In this document: positions 41,298 to 48,953 of the stretch, in pieces
How positions within the stretch are numbered: the first letter of the stretch is position 1
Layout of the letters: each line of letters starts with the position of its first letter
From: Oligoflexales bacterium
GTDB lineage: Bacteria; Bdellovibrionota_B; Oligoflexia; Oligoflexales; RGVZ01
Assembly (NCBI GenBank): GCA_947479535.1
Contig: CANJZQ010000013.1
Span: 1-54,285 of the forward strand
Direction of reading: 5' to 3'
Length of the DNA stretch: 54,285 nucleotides
Position numbers and translations under genes: made by a program
The notes under the pieces: generated by a model
Databases searched by the model: none
Told to the model about the DNA's origin: nothing
What the model saw: the letters and a program-made list of their open reading frames with translations, nothing else

Positions 41298-42824
41298 TTA
41301 TCCCGAGACGGGGATGACCATCAGTTTTCCGGTTTCGGTGAAGCCTTTGACGCGGCACAGCGCCATTGTTCCTGGGGCTGGAGATTCAGCAGGATTCTGA
41401 CGGCTCGCACTGAGCACGTTCAGGTAGTTTCTGGTCAGGCCAGAACGCCGCCCTTGGGCATCCAGGTCTTTTTCCCACAACACATCGACCGTCTTGCCAA
41501 GGAATTGCGCGGCGTATTTCGGTGCAAGTTTTTCGGACAGCGCCCGCAACCGCGCCGCCCTTTCCTTCACGACTTCGTGGTGCAGGTGTCCCGGCATTCG
41601 TGCCGCCGACGTGTTGGGACGCAAAGAGTAGGGGAATACGTGCAGGTAGTTCAGGCCGACGCGTTCGATGAAGGCCGAGGTTGCATCCGCTTCGTCCTCA
41701 GTTTCGCCGGGAAATCCTGGTATGACATCGGCGCCAAAACTGGCGTCTGGAAAATATTCGCGCGCCAGGTTGATGGCTGCCTCATACCCGGCCGTGTCAT
41801 AACTGCGGCGCATCAGTTTCAGGATCCGGTCATCGCCGGACTGAAGCGGCAGGTGAAAGTGCGGACAAAATTTGTCGGCGTGGCGTTTTAAAACCTGCAG
41901 CAAATCTTTGCTGAGTTCGCCTGGTTCAAGGGACGAGATGCGCAAGCGCTTTAGTCCCGGGATTTCCATGATCGATTCAACAAACGTGGCGAAGGGTTCT
42001 GCGTCGCCCGCATAACTTTCCAAATCGCGCCCGTAGTCTCCGATGTGAATTCCGGTCAGGACGATTTCCGGAGTGCCGGCATCGATGAGTCGTTTGATTT
42101 CGTTGAAGGCCTGGTCGGGCGCGACGCTTCGGCTGGCACCCCGGGCATATGGGATCAGGCAATAGGCGCAAAATCCGTTGCAGCCGTCTTGGATTTTAAC
42201 GAAAGCTCGAGTCTGAGACGACGACGCGTCGTCGAACAGGACCAAAGATGATTTGAAATGGGATTGGCGGTTTTCCGTGACTGCCTTCACGTCGGTTGGC
42301 ATTTTTGAGGCTGGCGTCCTTGGGGCGGGCGCAGCATCCAAGGCGGCATTTGCCCCGTCGCTGTCGACGTCGCCGTCTGCGTTCCCTGCCGTCTCGCCTT
42401 CGATGAAATCGACCAGACGCTCTTTGGCTTCGTTGGGGACCACGAAGTCCACTTCATTCATGGCAGCGAGCCGTGCCGAGTCCGTTTGGGCATAGCAGCC
42501 GGTGACCACCATGCGCCCCTCGGGGTTTTCGCGGCGGTAGCGCCGGATCAAATAACGGGCTTCGCGGTCTGCCGCGGAGGTCACGCTGCAGGTGTTGAGC
42601 ACTGTGATATCGGCTTCGCTGGCGTGATCGACGATGGTGTAGCCCTTGGCCCGAAACTGATTGCCGATGGCATTCCCGTCAAAGGTGTTGACCTTGCAAC
42701 CCAGTGTTTTGATAAAGACCGTCGATGCGGAACGCCCGTTGGCATCGCCTGCGCCTGGTACGGCTGCGGTGGCGCCCGTCGGGAGTGCCATTGTTTTAAT
42801 GGTTGGGGTCAATGCTTCGGTCAT
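41298..42824 (-). CDS. mtaB: tRNA t6A37 methylthiotransferase MtaB
   Basis: A radical-SAM enzyme that adds a methylthio group to t6A37 of tRNA. The N-terminal UPF0004 domain has TLGCKVNTFDG, LNTCSVTSAADREARY and VVTGCYAQ; the radical-SAM cluster is KIQDGCNGFCAYCLIPYARG. A TRAM-like C-terminus follows. Between the two domains (about residues 150-190) is a low-complexity Ala/Asp/Gly-rich insert, longer than usual. The start is taken as ATG 42824 (MTEALTPT); GTG 42833 is an alternative inside a hairpin. Length is 508 residues. Confidence 0.92.
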   Translation of the reverse strand: MTEALTPTIKTMALPTGATAAVPGAGDANGRSASTVFIKTLGCKVNTFDGNAIGNQFRAKGYTIVDHASEADITVLNTCSVTSAADREARYLIRRYRRENPEGRMVVTGCYAQTDSARLAAMNEVDFVVPNEAKERLVDFIEGETAGNADGDVDSDGANAALDAAPAPRTPASKMPTDVKAVTENRQSHFKSSLVLFDDASSSQTRAFVKIQDGCNGFCAYCLIPYARGASRSVAPDQAFNEIKRLIDAGTPEIVLTGIHIGDYGRDLESYAGDAEPFATFVESIMEIPGLKRLRISSLEPGELSKDLLQVLKRHADKFCPHFHLPLQSGDDRILKLMRRSYDTAGYEAAINLAREYFPDASFGADVIPGFPGETEDEADATSAFIERVGLNYLHVFPYSLRPNTSAARMPGHLHHEVVKERAARLRALSEKLAPKYAAQFLGKTVDVLWEKDLDAQGRRSGLTRNYLNVLSASRQNPAESPAPGTMALCRVKGFTETGKLMVIPVSG

Positions 42825-42829
42825 TCTGC

Positions 42830-42900
42830 CCACCGGACCTCAGTAGAATTCCCGGGGGTTTCTAATAGAAACCCTAAGAATTGTCCACTTGATCCGGTGG
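42830..42900. promoter_or_regulatory. Nested inverted repeats upstream of mtaB
   Basis: CCACCGGA (42830-42837) pairs with TCCGGTGG (42893-42900), enclosing an inner hairpin GGGTTTCT (42856-42863) / AGAAACCC (42867-42874) with a 3-nt loop. On the minus strand the ribosome site of mtaB lies in the outer stem. It could be a terminator for the lipoprotein gene, though no T-run follows, or a translation control element. Confidence 0.45.
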
Positions 42901-42919
42901 TCGCCAAAAGCTTCCAAAC

Positions 42920-43465
42920 TCAGAAATCTCCACCCTGCTCCTGCGCTTCAGAGGTGTCGTCAAATTCCCCGCTGCCGGGTTCGGCATAGTCAGACTCGGG
43001 CGGATTGCCTTGCCCGGTCTGTTGCTGCTTATTCCCGCGCAAATATTCTTCGTACCGTTGTTGGGGCGTTAATTGTTGTTGTGTTGGGTAAGGTGCGTAC
43101 ACCTGATTCCTATCACATGTGCTTAAAGCGTTACGCAAAATTTCATCGGCACGGTTGATGCAGTCATGGTGTGTTTGGGCTCTTTGGTCACGAGAGGGTG
43201 CGTATGGGTTGAAAGTATCGGGATTGGTGCCATACCGCCAAAGATACTCGGGATAAGTTTCACGTTGCTGTCTGTATGGTTTAAAATCTGCTTCGCACCG
43301 GCTAAATTGGCTTTCGTAGTTTAGTCTAGCTTGGTCTCTGCACAGTTGACGTTGTTCAGCGTCCCCGTATTCCTTCAGCCCGGAGCTTGCTTTGGGCTTA
43401 CAGGCCACCAGCCCTGAATGGATTGCGGCAACCAAGACGATTAATTTGATTGGCAAATGCCTCAT
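42920..43465 (-). CDS. Predicted lipoprotein, unknown function
   Basis: A 181-residue protein with a signal peptide and lipobox LVAC (Cys22). The mature part has three further cysteines (RQLCRDQ, SRCEADF, HHDCINRADEILRNALSTC), Tyr-rich and Gln-rich stretches, and an acidic tail. No known domain. ATG 43465 is divergent from the lysine-rich small protein at 43687; the 221-bp gap contains small dyads such as TGATC-ATTA-GATCA (43654-43667) but no firm promoter. Confidence 0.75.
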   Translation of the reverse strand: MRHLPIKLIVLVAAIHSGLVACKPKASSGLKEYGDAEQRQLCRDQARLNYESQFSRCEADFKPYRQQRETYPEYLWRYGTNPDTFNPYAPSRDQRAQTHHDCINRADEILRNALSTCDRNQVYAPYPTQQQLTPQQRYEEYLRGNKQQQTGQGNPPESDYAEPGSGEFDDTSEAQEQGGDF

Positions 43466-43686
43466 TCTTTACCCCCAAAAGTTGAGACCCTATCGGAGGA
43501 ATCGTGGCGGCAATTGAGCGAGGGCCATTAAGGCAATTAATTACCGCTGGTTGCTGCCCTTGATTGGATGCAGCAGCGGACTGGCACGATCAAAAAAACA
43601 TCGAATTGCAGGCGCCTTTCTGGCATAATAATAACGGGTTACGTTGAACAAACTGATCATTAGATCACTCGATTAAAGGAGCCTCC

Positions 43687-43791
43687 ATGGCAAAAGGTCA
43701 AGATTCTAAAAAAGCGACGAAGAAGCCGGCCCTGAAAACCGCCAAAGAGAAAAAAGCCGAAAAGCGCGAGAAGAAGAAGTCGAAGGAATAA
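43687..43791 (+). CDS. 34-residue lysine-rich protein
   Basis: A short frame: MAKGQDSKKATKKPALKTA, then KEKKAEKREKKKSKE and TAA. It has 14 lysines and one arginine in 34 residues. AAAGGAG lies just upstream (43676-43682), at good spacing from ATG 43687. Similar tiny basic proteins occur in several bacterial groups and may bind nucleic acid or be acid-stress or nucleoid-associated, but no function is established. Translation is likely given the ribosome site and clean start and stop. Confidence 0.65.
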   Translation: MAKGQDSKKATKKPALKTAKEKKAEKREKKKSKE

Positions 43792-43885
43792 GTGTTAAAC
43801 TGCTCTACTTGATTCCGCCTGAAATCGGCTGTCACTTGAATCGGTTGAAACGATCATTGTGAATGCACATGATTTCATCAATCGG

Positions 43886-43993
43886 CAGGGTCTATTGGGT
43901 CGGCTGCCCCAACGGACCCTGTGCAGACAACACGCAAGTTAACGATTTCATATATTTTTTTAGACAATGCGCCTCGACCCGCGCCGACCCAAT
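43886..43993 (+). promoter_or_regulatory. Candidate structured leader with alternative pairings
   Basis: Hairpin A: CAGGGTC (43886-43892) pairs with GACCCTG (43915-43921) and TTGGG (43895-43899) with CCCAA (43908-43912), separated by a 2-by-2 internal loop. Alternative B: ATTGGGTCGGC (43894-43904) is perfectly complementary to GCCGACCCAAT (43983-43993). The two use the same bases and exclude each other, the arrangement expected of a switch or attenuator. Confidence 0.45.
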
Positions 43994-44114
43994 GAAACCT
44001 TCGATCGATAGAACATGAAGCACTCAGAGAGATCGTTTCGACGAACGTTAGTGACATCCGATCCCAGGCGCATTCAAGTAGAGCAGTTCGTAAAGAATAA
44101 TTCGCAGCCAATTT

Positions 44115-44136
44115 CAGGAGGTGTTATGACCTCCTG
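44115..44136 (+). promoter_or_regulatory. Hairpin enclosing the only strong ribosome site near hemF
   Basis: CAGGAGGT (44115-44122) and ACCTCCTG (44129-44136) are perfect 8-bp arms with the loop GTTATG. The AGGAGG is a strong ribosome site but is 17 bp from the hemF ATG (44139) and is paired in the hairpin. The ATG in the loop (44126) is in a different frame and would give a 33-residue peptide ending at 44227. Confidence 0.6.
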
Positions 44137-44138
44137 CG

Positions 44139-44942
44139 ATGAAACTTTTGCCAGAACATCGCGAACGCCTCCAGGCGTTCTTGTCAGACGCCAGAGACCG
44201 CCTTGCCGCAAGGTTGGAAGCGGTTGATGGCACTGGCAAAATTCAGTCAAAGTCCTGGGTCCGGCCCGAGGGTGGCGGCGGCACCATGGCCGTCCTCCGC
44301 GGAGCCGTTTGCGAGAAGGCTGGCGTAAACATTTCCTCGGTCTCCGGTCCGGAATATCCAGCCATCGAAGGTGAGCATCGCGGCAAGCCTTTTACGGCCG
44401 CTGGCCTTTCGACAATCACCCACATGATGAATCCCCACGCTCCCATTGCCCACATGAACGTTCGCATGCTCGAAGTCGGCGACTCCTTTTGGATCGGCGG
44501 CGGTGCGGACTTGACGCCTTTCATCGAATACGAGGACGACACACGGGACTTTCACGCTGCCCTTGAGGAAGCCTGCAAGGCTTGGGCACCCGATTGCCAC
44601 CCAAAATTTCGCGCGTGGTGTGACGAGTATTTTTATATTCCGCACCGCCAGTCGTGTCGCGGGGTTGGCGGCATTTTTTTTGATTACCTCGAAGGTGACT
44701 TTGACCATTGCCTTGGCTTCATGAAAGCGGTCACCGATGCCTACACTGACATTTACCCGCGCATATTAGAGCGCCGCAAGGGCATGCCGTGGAGCGAAGA
44801 AGAAAAAGAAGGCCAGTTGTACTGGCGCGGTCGTTACGCCGAGTTTAATCTGGCGTGGGACCGTGGAACTCGATTTGGACTCATGACCGGTGGCAATACC
44901 GAGGCTATTTTTGTCTCTCTGCCACCCACAGTAAAGTGGTGA
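44139..44942 (+). CDS. hemF: Oxygen-dependent coproporphyrinogen III oxidase
   Basis: Converts coproporphyrinogen III to protoporphyrinogen IX with oxygen in haem synthesis. The 267-residue protein matches HemF throughout: SWVRPEGGGGTMAVLRG, EKAGVNISSVSG, HMMNPHAPIAHMNVRML, WIGGGADLTPFIEYEDD, WCDEYFYIPHR, GVGGIFFDYLE, YWRGRYAEFNLAWDRGTRFGL. An in-frame TGA at 44127 rules out earlier starts, so ATG 44139 is used although it has no SD at normal spacing. It is 3 bp before ccmF, linking haem supply to cytochrome c assembly. Confidence 0.95.
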   Translation: MKLLPEHRERLQAFLSDARDRLAARLEAVDGTGKIQSKSWVRPEGGGGTMAVLRGAVCEKAGVNISSVSGPEYPAIEGEHRGKPFTAAGLSTITHMMNPHAPIAHMNVRMLEVGDSFWIGGGADLTPFIEYEDDTRDFHAALEEACKAWAPDCHPKFRAWCDEYFYIPHRQSCRGVGGIFFDYLEGDFDHCLGFMKAVTDAYTDIYPRILERRKGMPWSEEEKEGQLYWRGRYAEFNLAWDRGTRFGLMTGGNTEAIFVSLPPTVKW

Positions 44943-44945
44943 CCA

Positions 44946-46970
44946 ATGCCTGCCCATCTTGGATTCATGTTTTTACTTTTGGCGCTGATTTTCTCCCTTT
45001 ACGGTTTCGGTGCCAGCATCGCTGCCGCGTGGCTGCGCCATCGCCGGCTGTACCGTTCGGGACGCATGGCGGCGACGATGACGGCCATGTTTATCGTCCT
45101 GGCAGCCGTCGTGATGTGGTTGTCGCTTTTCGCGCGGGATTATTCGATCGCCTATGTCTGGCGCAATTCCAGCAATGACCTTCCGGCGTTTTACACCTTC
45201 ACGACATTTTGGTCGGCCCTTGAAGGCTCGCACTTTCTCTGGATGATGATCCTCGCTATTTTCACGGTGATTGCGCTTTGGACGGGAAACCGCGACAACG
45301 AGCACATCATGCCGTGGGTGGCAGCATCCCTGTTGGCCGTGGTGAGTTGGATGCTTTATCTGGCGGTCAGCCATTCCGATCCGTTTGTCATGCAATTGCC
45401 GGCTCCGACAAATGGCCTCGGCAAAAATCCGTTGCTTCAGAATCCCTACATGGCGATTCATCCCCCGACACTTTTCACGGGATACACGGCTCTGGCCATT
45501 CCATTTGCCTATGCGATTGCGGCGATGGCGTACGGCGACATCACCGAAGGCTGGTTGAAAACCACGCGGCGCTGGACGCTTTTTGCCTGGTGCGCCCTGA
45601 CGGCAGGTGTTGCCTTGGGAGGCCACTGGGCCTACGTGGAGCTCGGCTGGGCTGGCTATTGGGCATGGGACCCGGTCGAGAACTCCAGCTTCATGCCGTG
45701 GCTCTTGGCGACAGCACTGCTGCATTCCATGGTGATTCAAGACAAACTCGGACACTTGAAACGGTCGGGGATCATTCTTGCGATCCTGGCTTTCTTTTTT
45801 AGCTTTTTCGGTACGTTCATCACCAGGTCGGGCATCATCACTTCCGTCCACAGTTTTGCCGACGGAAACATTGGCCCCAATTATTTGATTTTCATCGCGA
45901 CACTTCTGGTGGGCAGCCTGGTCTTGTTTGCCTTTCGTGCGCCTTCGATCCTGCCCCCCGATGCCGGCAAGGTCTGGGGCGTTTCCAAGGAATCGGCTTT
46001 GATCGTCACGCAGTTTTTGTTGCTGACCCTGGCGGCTGTGGTTTTTATCGGAACGGTGTTTCCGATTGTATCCGAGGCTGTGAGCAACCAAAGGATTTCC
46101 ATTCAGGCGCCGTATTTCAACGCCTTTGCGCCGTGGATCGGCCTGGCGATGATTGTCGCCATCGCGATTGGCAATCTGCTGCGCTATCACTCGGCGAAAA
46201 TTCCAGGTGGACGCGCCGTGCTGATCAACGCTGCGGTGATTGCGATTTTACCGGCGGCACTTTTTTGTTGGCGCGGTGAAGTTTTCAAGACGACACGGGC
46301 CTGGCCGCTCGGCGCGCAGATTGTCGGTATTTACCTCGTGATGTGGTCGGTGGTTTGCCTGTGTGCGGACTTCCGGCAAAGGCTCGCGCCATTTGCGAAT
46401 GTTGCGGGTGGCGTTTTTGCACGCTGGGTCGCGTTTTTACGCCGCAATACGGCGTACACCGGGGCATTTGTCGCGCACATTGGTGTGCTGCTGGCGATAC
46501 TTGGATTTCTTGGAAACTACCGTGGGGTTGACCGCGAGGTGACGCTTCGCTCTGGCGAGACTGCCAGTTTGTTTGGTTACGACTTCACCATGGGCAAGTT
46601 TCAAGTTCGCGAGGAGGGTAATGCGACTTTGTACGAGGCGCCATTGCTCATCACCCGTGACGGTCGTGAAGTTGGAACGGTCTATCCGGCGAAAAGTAAA
46701 TATCCCACCAAACCGGAATTGATGAATGAAGTCGGAGTCCTTGGTGGCTTTTGGCATGATCTTTATGCCGTCATCGTGGATTTTGAAAAAAAATCCGGCG
46801 AGACGGTAACTTTGCAACTGCACGTCAATCCGACGGTGCGCCTCGTGTTCATGAGTGTCGTCATCATGGTCCTTGGTGGGATCATCGCTGCATTTGACCG
46901 GATCCGGGGTGATCGCAGCCGCGACGTTGCCGGTGGCGTGTGGGAACACGGCAGTGGAGGTCGCGCATGA
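44946..46970 (+). CDS. ccmF: Cytochrome c haem lyase subunit CcmF
   Basis: A 674-residue polytopic inner-membrane protein that helps attach haem to apocytochrome c in System I maturation. The tryptophan-rich signature WAWDPVENSSFMPWL is present near residue 240, with NPLLQNPYMAIHPPTLFTGY, GTFITRSGIITSVHSFA and a long periplasmic domain near the C-terminus. The stop overlaps the ccmH start by 4 bp. ccmA-E and ccmG are not adjacent. Confidence 0.94.
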   Translation: MPAHLGFMFLLLALIFSLYGFGASIAAAWLRHRRLYRSGRMAATMTAMFIVLAAVVMWLSLFARDYSIAYVWRNSSNDLPAFYTFTTFWSALEGSHFLWMMILAIFTVIALWTGNRDNEHIMPWVAASLLAVVSWMLYLAVSHSDPFVMQLPAPTNGLGKNPLLQNPYMAIHPPTLFTGYTALAIPFAYAIAAMAYGDITEGWLKTTRRWTLFAWCALTAGVALGGHWAYVELGWAGYWAWDPVENSSFMPWLLATALLHSMVIQDKLGHLKRSGIILAILAFFFSFFGTFITRSGIITSVHSFADGNIGPNYLIFIATLLVGSLVLFAFRAPSILPPDAGKVWGVSKESALIVTQFLLLTLAAVVFIGTVFPIVSEAVSNQRISIQAPYFNAFAPWIGLAMIVAIAIGNLLRYHSAKIPGGRAVLINAAVIAILPAALFCWRGEVFKTTRAWPLGAQIVGIYLVMWSVVCLCADFRQRLAPFANVAGGVFARWVAFLRRNTAYTGAFVAHIGVLLAILGFLGNYRGVDREVTLRSGETASLFGYDFTMGKFQVREEGNATLYEAPLLITRDGREVGTVYPAKSKYPTKPELMNEVGVLGGFWHDLYAVIVDFEKKSGETVTLQLHVNPTVRLVFMSVVIMVLGGIIAAFDRIRGDRSRDVAGGVWEHGSGGRA

Positions 46971-47506
46971 GGGCTTTTATAATCATACGCCTGTCGATTT
47001 TCTGGTTGGCGGTGTTGGCCTTGACTGCCATCAGGGCACCCATGGTTTTTGCGAACGACATGGCTGATGCCGCTGCGTTTCAAGACCAGTTCCGTGATGT
47101 TGCCAGTGATTTGCGTTGTCCGACCTGCGTCGGATTAAGTGTCTTGGAATCCGACGCCCCGTTTTCAAAACAGATCAAGGACGAGGTGACCAACCAGCTC
47201 AAAGCCGGCAAGTCCCATGAAGAAATCCTGACATTTTTTACCGAGCGTTATGGCCCCTGGATTTTGCGTGTTCCGCCGAAAACGGGAGTCAGCATTCTGG
47301 CATGGGCCATACCGCTTGCCGTTTTGTTGGCCGGGCCCTTGGCCGTCTGGTTTTTGGTTTGGCGCCGTCGCGATAACCTGGTCGGCGTCGAAGCCGTGAA
47401 GCCACTCGAGGAAATTTTGATGGAATGGGATCGTGACATCTCCGGCCACAAAGAGGCCGTAAATCCCGCCACGAACCCGGGCGGCGAAGTGGGGGATCAG
47501 GCATGA
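46967..47506 (+). CDS. ccmH: Cytochrome c maturation protein CcmH
   Basis: A 179-residue periplasmic thiol protein that reduces the apocytochrome haem-binding cysteines. The signal peptide ends near VFAND; the active site is LRCPTC (Cys51, Cys54), where the common form is LRCPVC, followed by a typical helical domain (QIKDEVTNQLKAGKSHEEIL) and a membrane anchor (about 106-130). A short cytoplasmic tail follows. ATG 46967 overlaps the ccmF stop by 4 bp; the longer frame begins at 46940. Confidence 0.92.
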   Translation: MRAFIIIRLSIFWLAVLALTAIRAPMVFANDMADAAAFQDQFRDVASDLRCPTCVGLSVLESDAPFSKQIKDEVTNQLKAGKSHEEILTFFTERYGPWILRVPPKTGVSILAWAIPLAVLLAGPLAVWFLVWRRRDNLVGVEAVKPLEEILMEWDRDISGHKEAVNPATNPGGEVGDQA

Positions 47507-48501
47507 CGGCAATTATGATCGTTTCAGGCCTTTTTGCCTTGGCTGCTTTGGTTGCGACGGTTCTGCCTTTTTTTGCGGGACGCGGTGGATTTTTGGCCGC
47601 TGCTGGAACCATCAACGACCCAGCCAGGCTGGAATCGATGAAAGCGGCCATCGTAGCCCGCTATGTCAACGAAGAGGTGGTTTTCGGCAACGGGGATTTG
47701 TCCCTTCGGGAATGGACCCGGCGGCAAGAATACTTGCGGCATCGTTATATTGATGTGGCGCGACGCCTTGATTTTTTGAAGCGCGCTGGCAAGGGTTCTG
47801 GCAGTGGTTCCGTGTTAAGTTCCAGCGTGATCGTGTTGATCGCGTTTGCCCTGCTTGCAGCGGGCCAGCTCGTGCCTGCAGGTGAAGTGCAGGCGGCAAC
47901 TTTTCTGGGCGAGCGCCATGCCATCATGCTCCGTGGCGGCGTGGATCAGGTTTGGGGGCACTATGTTTTTACCCTTCAAAATGATGGCAAAGTGGCCGAG
48001 GAGTTCACGACGCCGGTGATGCTTCCATCAGGTGCGGTCGATGTCCGCCCACAGGAAGGCGTGACTCCGGAAGAGGTCGTCATTGGGGACGGGGGCCAAG
48101 TCGCCATTCGAAAAAAAGTTGAACCCGGCGTGCATCTGCTCAGTTTCGGGTTTATTGTTGGAGCCAAGGCTGGAGTTTCGAAAATTGAGTTCGTTGCACC
48201 CTATCCGGTACAGGATTTGCAAATCTTGACCACCAAAGGGAGCGGGCTCAAGGTCCAGGGACCAGGGCTCTTGGCGCGGCGGGGATCCGAATCGCCCAGT
48301 GTTTGGGGGATTTCGGAGCCGGTGGGAGCCGGACAATCACTGGCATTTGAAGTGGATGGCGTGGCCGAGGGGCGCCAACGCTTATGGATCATGGGACTTT
48401 CTGTCGCATCACTGTTAATTGGGTTGGGCGGTGGCTTGGCCTGGTGGGGGCGCCCGAAACGCAAAGAGGAGTTGATCAATGAAGAAGCTTTGGGATCTTA
48501 A
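47503..48501 (+). CDS. Unknown membrane protein in the ccm operon
   Basis: A 332-residue protein with an N-terminal membrane segment, a helical stretch (ESMKAAIVARYVNEEVVF...) that resembles the first part of CcmI in position and style, a second membrane segment (about 105-122), a beta-rich periplasmic domain (about 130-285) and a C-terminal membrane anchor (about 290-313). It may replace CcmI as an apocytochrome chaperone, but TPR repeats of CcmI are absent. The start overlaps ccmH by 4 bp. Confidence 0.72.
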   Translation: MTAIMIVSGLFALAALVATVLPFFAGRGGFLAAAGTINDPARLESMKAAIVARYVNEEVVFGNGDLSLREWTRRQEYLRHRYIDVARRLDFLKRAGKGSGSGSVLSSSVIVLIAFALLAAGQLVPAGEVQAATFLGERHAIMLRGGVDQVWGHYVFTLQNDGKVAEEFTTPVMLPSGAVDVRPQEGVTPEEVVIGDGGQVAIRKKVEPGVHLLSFGFIVGAKAGVSKIEFVAPYPVQDLQILTTKGSGLKVQGPGLLARRGSESPSVWGISEPVGAGQSLAFEVDGVAEGRQRLWIMGLSVASLLIGLGGGLAWWGRPKRKEELINEEALGS

Positions 48502-48730
48502 GTTTCAAGTTTTGGCCGCAGGCTTGCTTATTGCCGGAATCATGTCCCGGACGGAAGGCGCTGCAGCCATGTCCGAGTTGCTCCGGTCCCTTGGTCCGGT
48601 AGCCCTGGGGGGTGCGGGATTCTTTTTCTTGTTCCGCGGCGTGAAAAAGAAGGCGGCTGGCATGATGGAAAAGGTGATGCAGGAAGGCGGCAATCAGCCA
48701 TCAAAGGCACGCCAGAAGCAAATCCGCTAA
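48479..48730 (+). CDS. Small membrane protein, end of the ccm operon
   Basis: An 83-residue protein with two hydrophobic segments (about 9-22 and 39-52) and a basic C-terminal tail (KKKAAGMMEKVMQEGG... KARQKQIR). No family recognised. ATG 48479 lies inside the end of the preceding gene (overlap 23 bp), so it is probably translated from the same message. It may be a small assembly partner. Confidence 0.65.
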   Translation: MKKLWDLKFQVLAAGLLIAGIMSRTEGAAAMSELLRSLGPVALGGAGFFFLFRGVKKKAAGMMEKVMQEGGNQPSKARQKQIR

Positions 48731-48806
48731 TGGTTTTGGTGGTTTGAGTGGTGGGCGGCATGCCCTGCGGCTCATGCCCTTTACGGGATCTTAACTTTGG
48801 CCGGCC

Positions 48807-48835
48807 TTGACTTCTGAGGTCCCGCTGGCTATAAA
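48807..48835 (+). promoter_or_regulatory. Strong sigma70 promoter upstream of the nuclease gene
   Basis: TTGACT (48807-48812) and TATAAA (48830-48835) are separated by exactly 17 bp, each five of six to consensus. It is about 118 bp upstream of the ATG, giving a leader of about 110 nt. Confidence 0.65.
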
Positions 48836-48953
48836 CCGGGTGTTCAAAAAATTTAGCGTTTACAGGGCTTTGTCCCCGTACCCAAAATATAAGCTGGTAA
48901 TTGGTCCAGCGTTTCTACCAAACACCGTAAATGTTTGTCTACGAGGGTGATCT

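Larger units (their letters stand above)
43792..44138. other. 347-bp intergenic region before hemF
   Basis: No credible gene lies here; a short minus-strand frame at 43878-44111 has no support. The region holds two sets of inverted repeats (43886-43993 and 44115-44136) and an AT-rich run TATATTTTTTT (43947-43957). I did not find a clear promoter pair. It is best read as the 5' leader of hemF. Confidence 0.6.

Noticed and set aside
43869-43881. An FNR-like sequence ATGATTTCATCAA
   Set aside because: The half-sites are separated by three bases rather than four, so it does not fit the FNR consensus.
43878-44111. A 77-residue minus-strand frame before hemF
   Set aside because: No ribosome site, no known family, and it coincides with the inverted repeats of the leader.
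44973-46190. A 405-residue open frame on the minus strand
   Set aside because: It lies fully antisense to ccmF, has a composition rich in Arg, His, Gln and Gly with no hydrophobic core pattern, and has no ribosome site; it is a shadow of the membrane protein gene.
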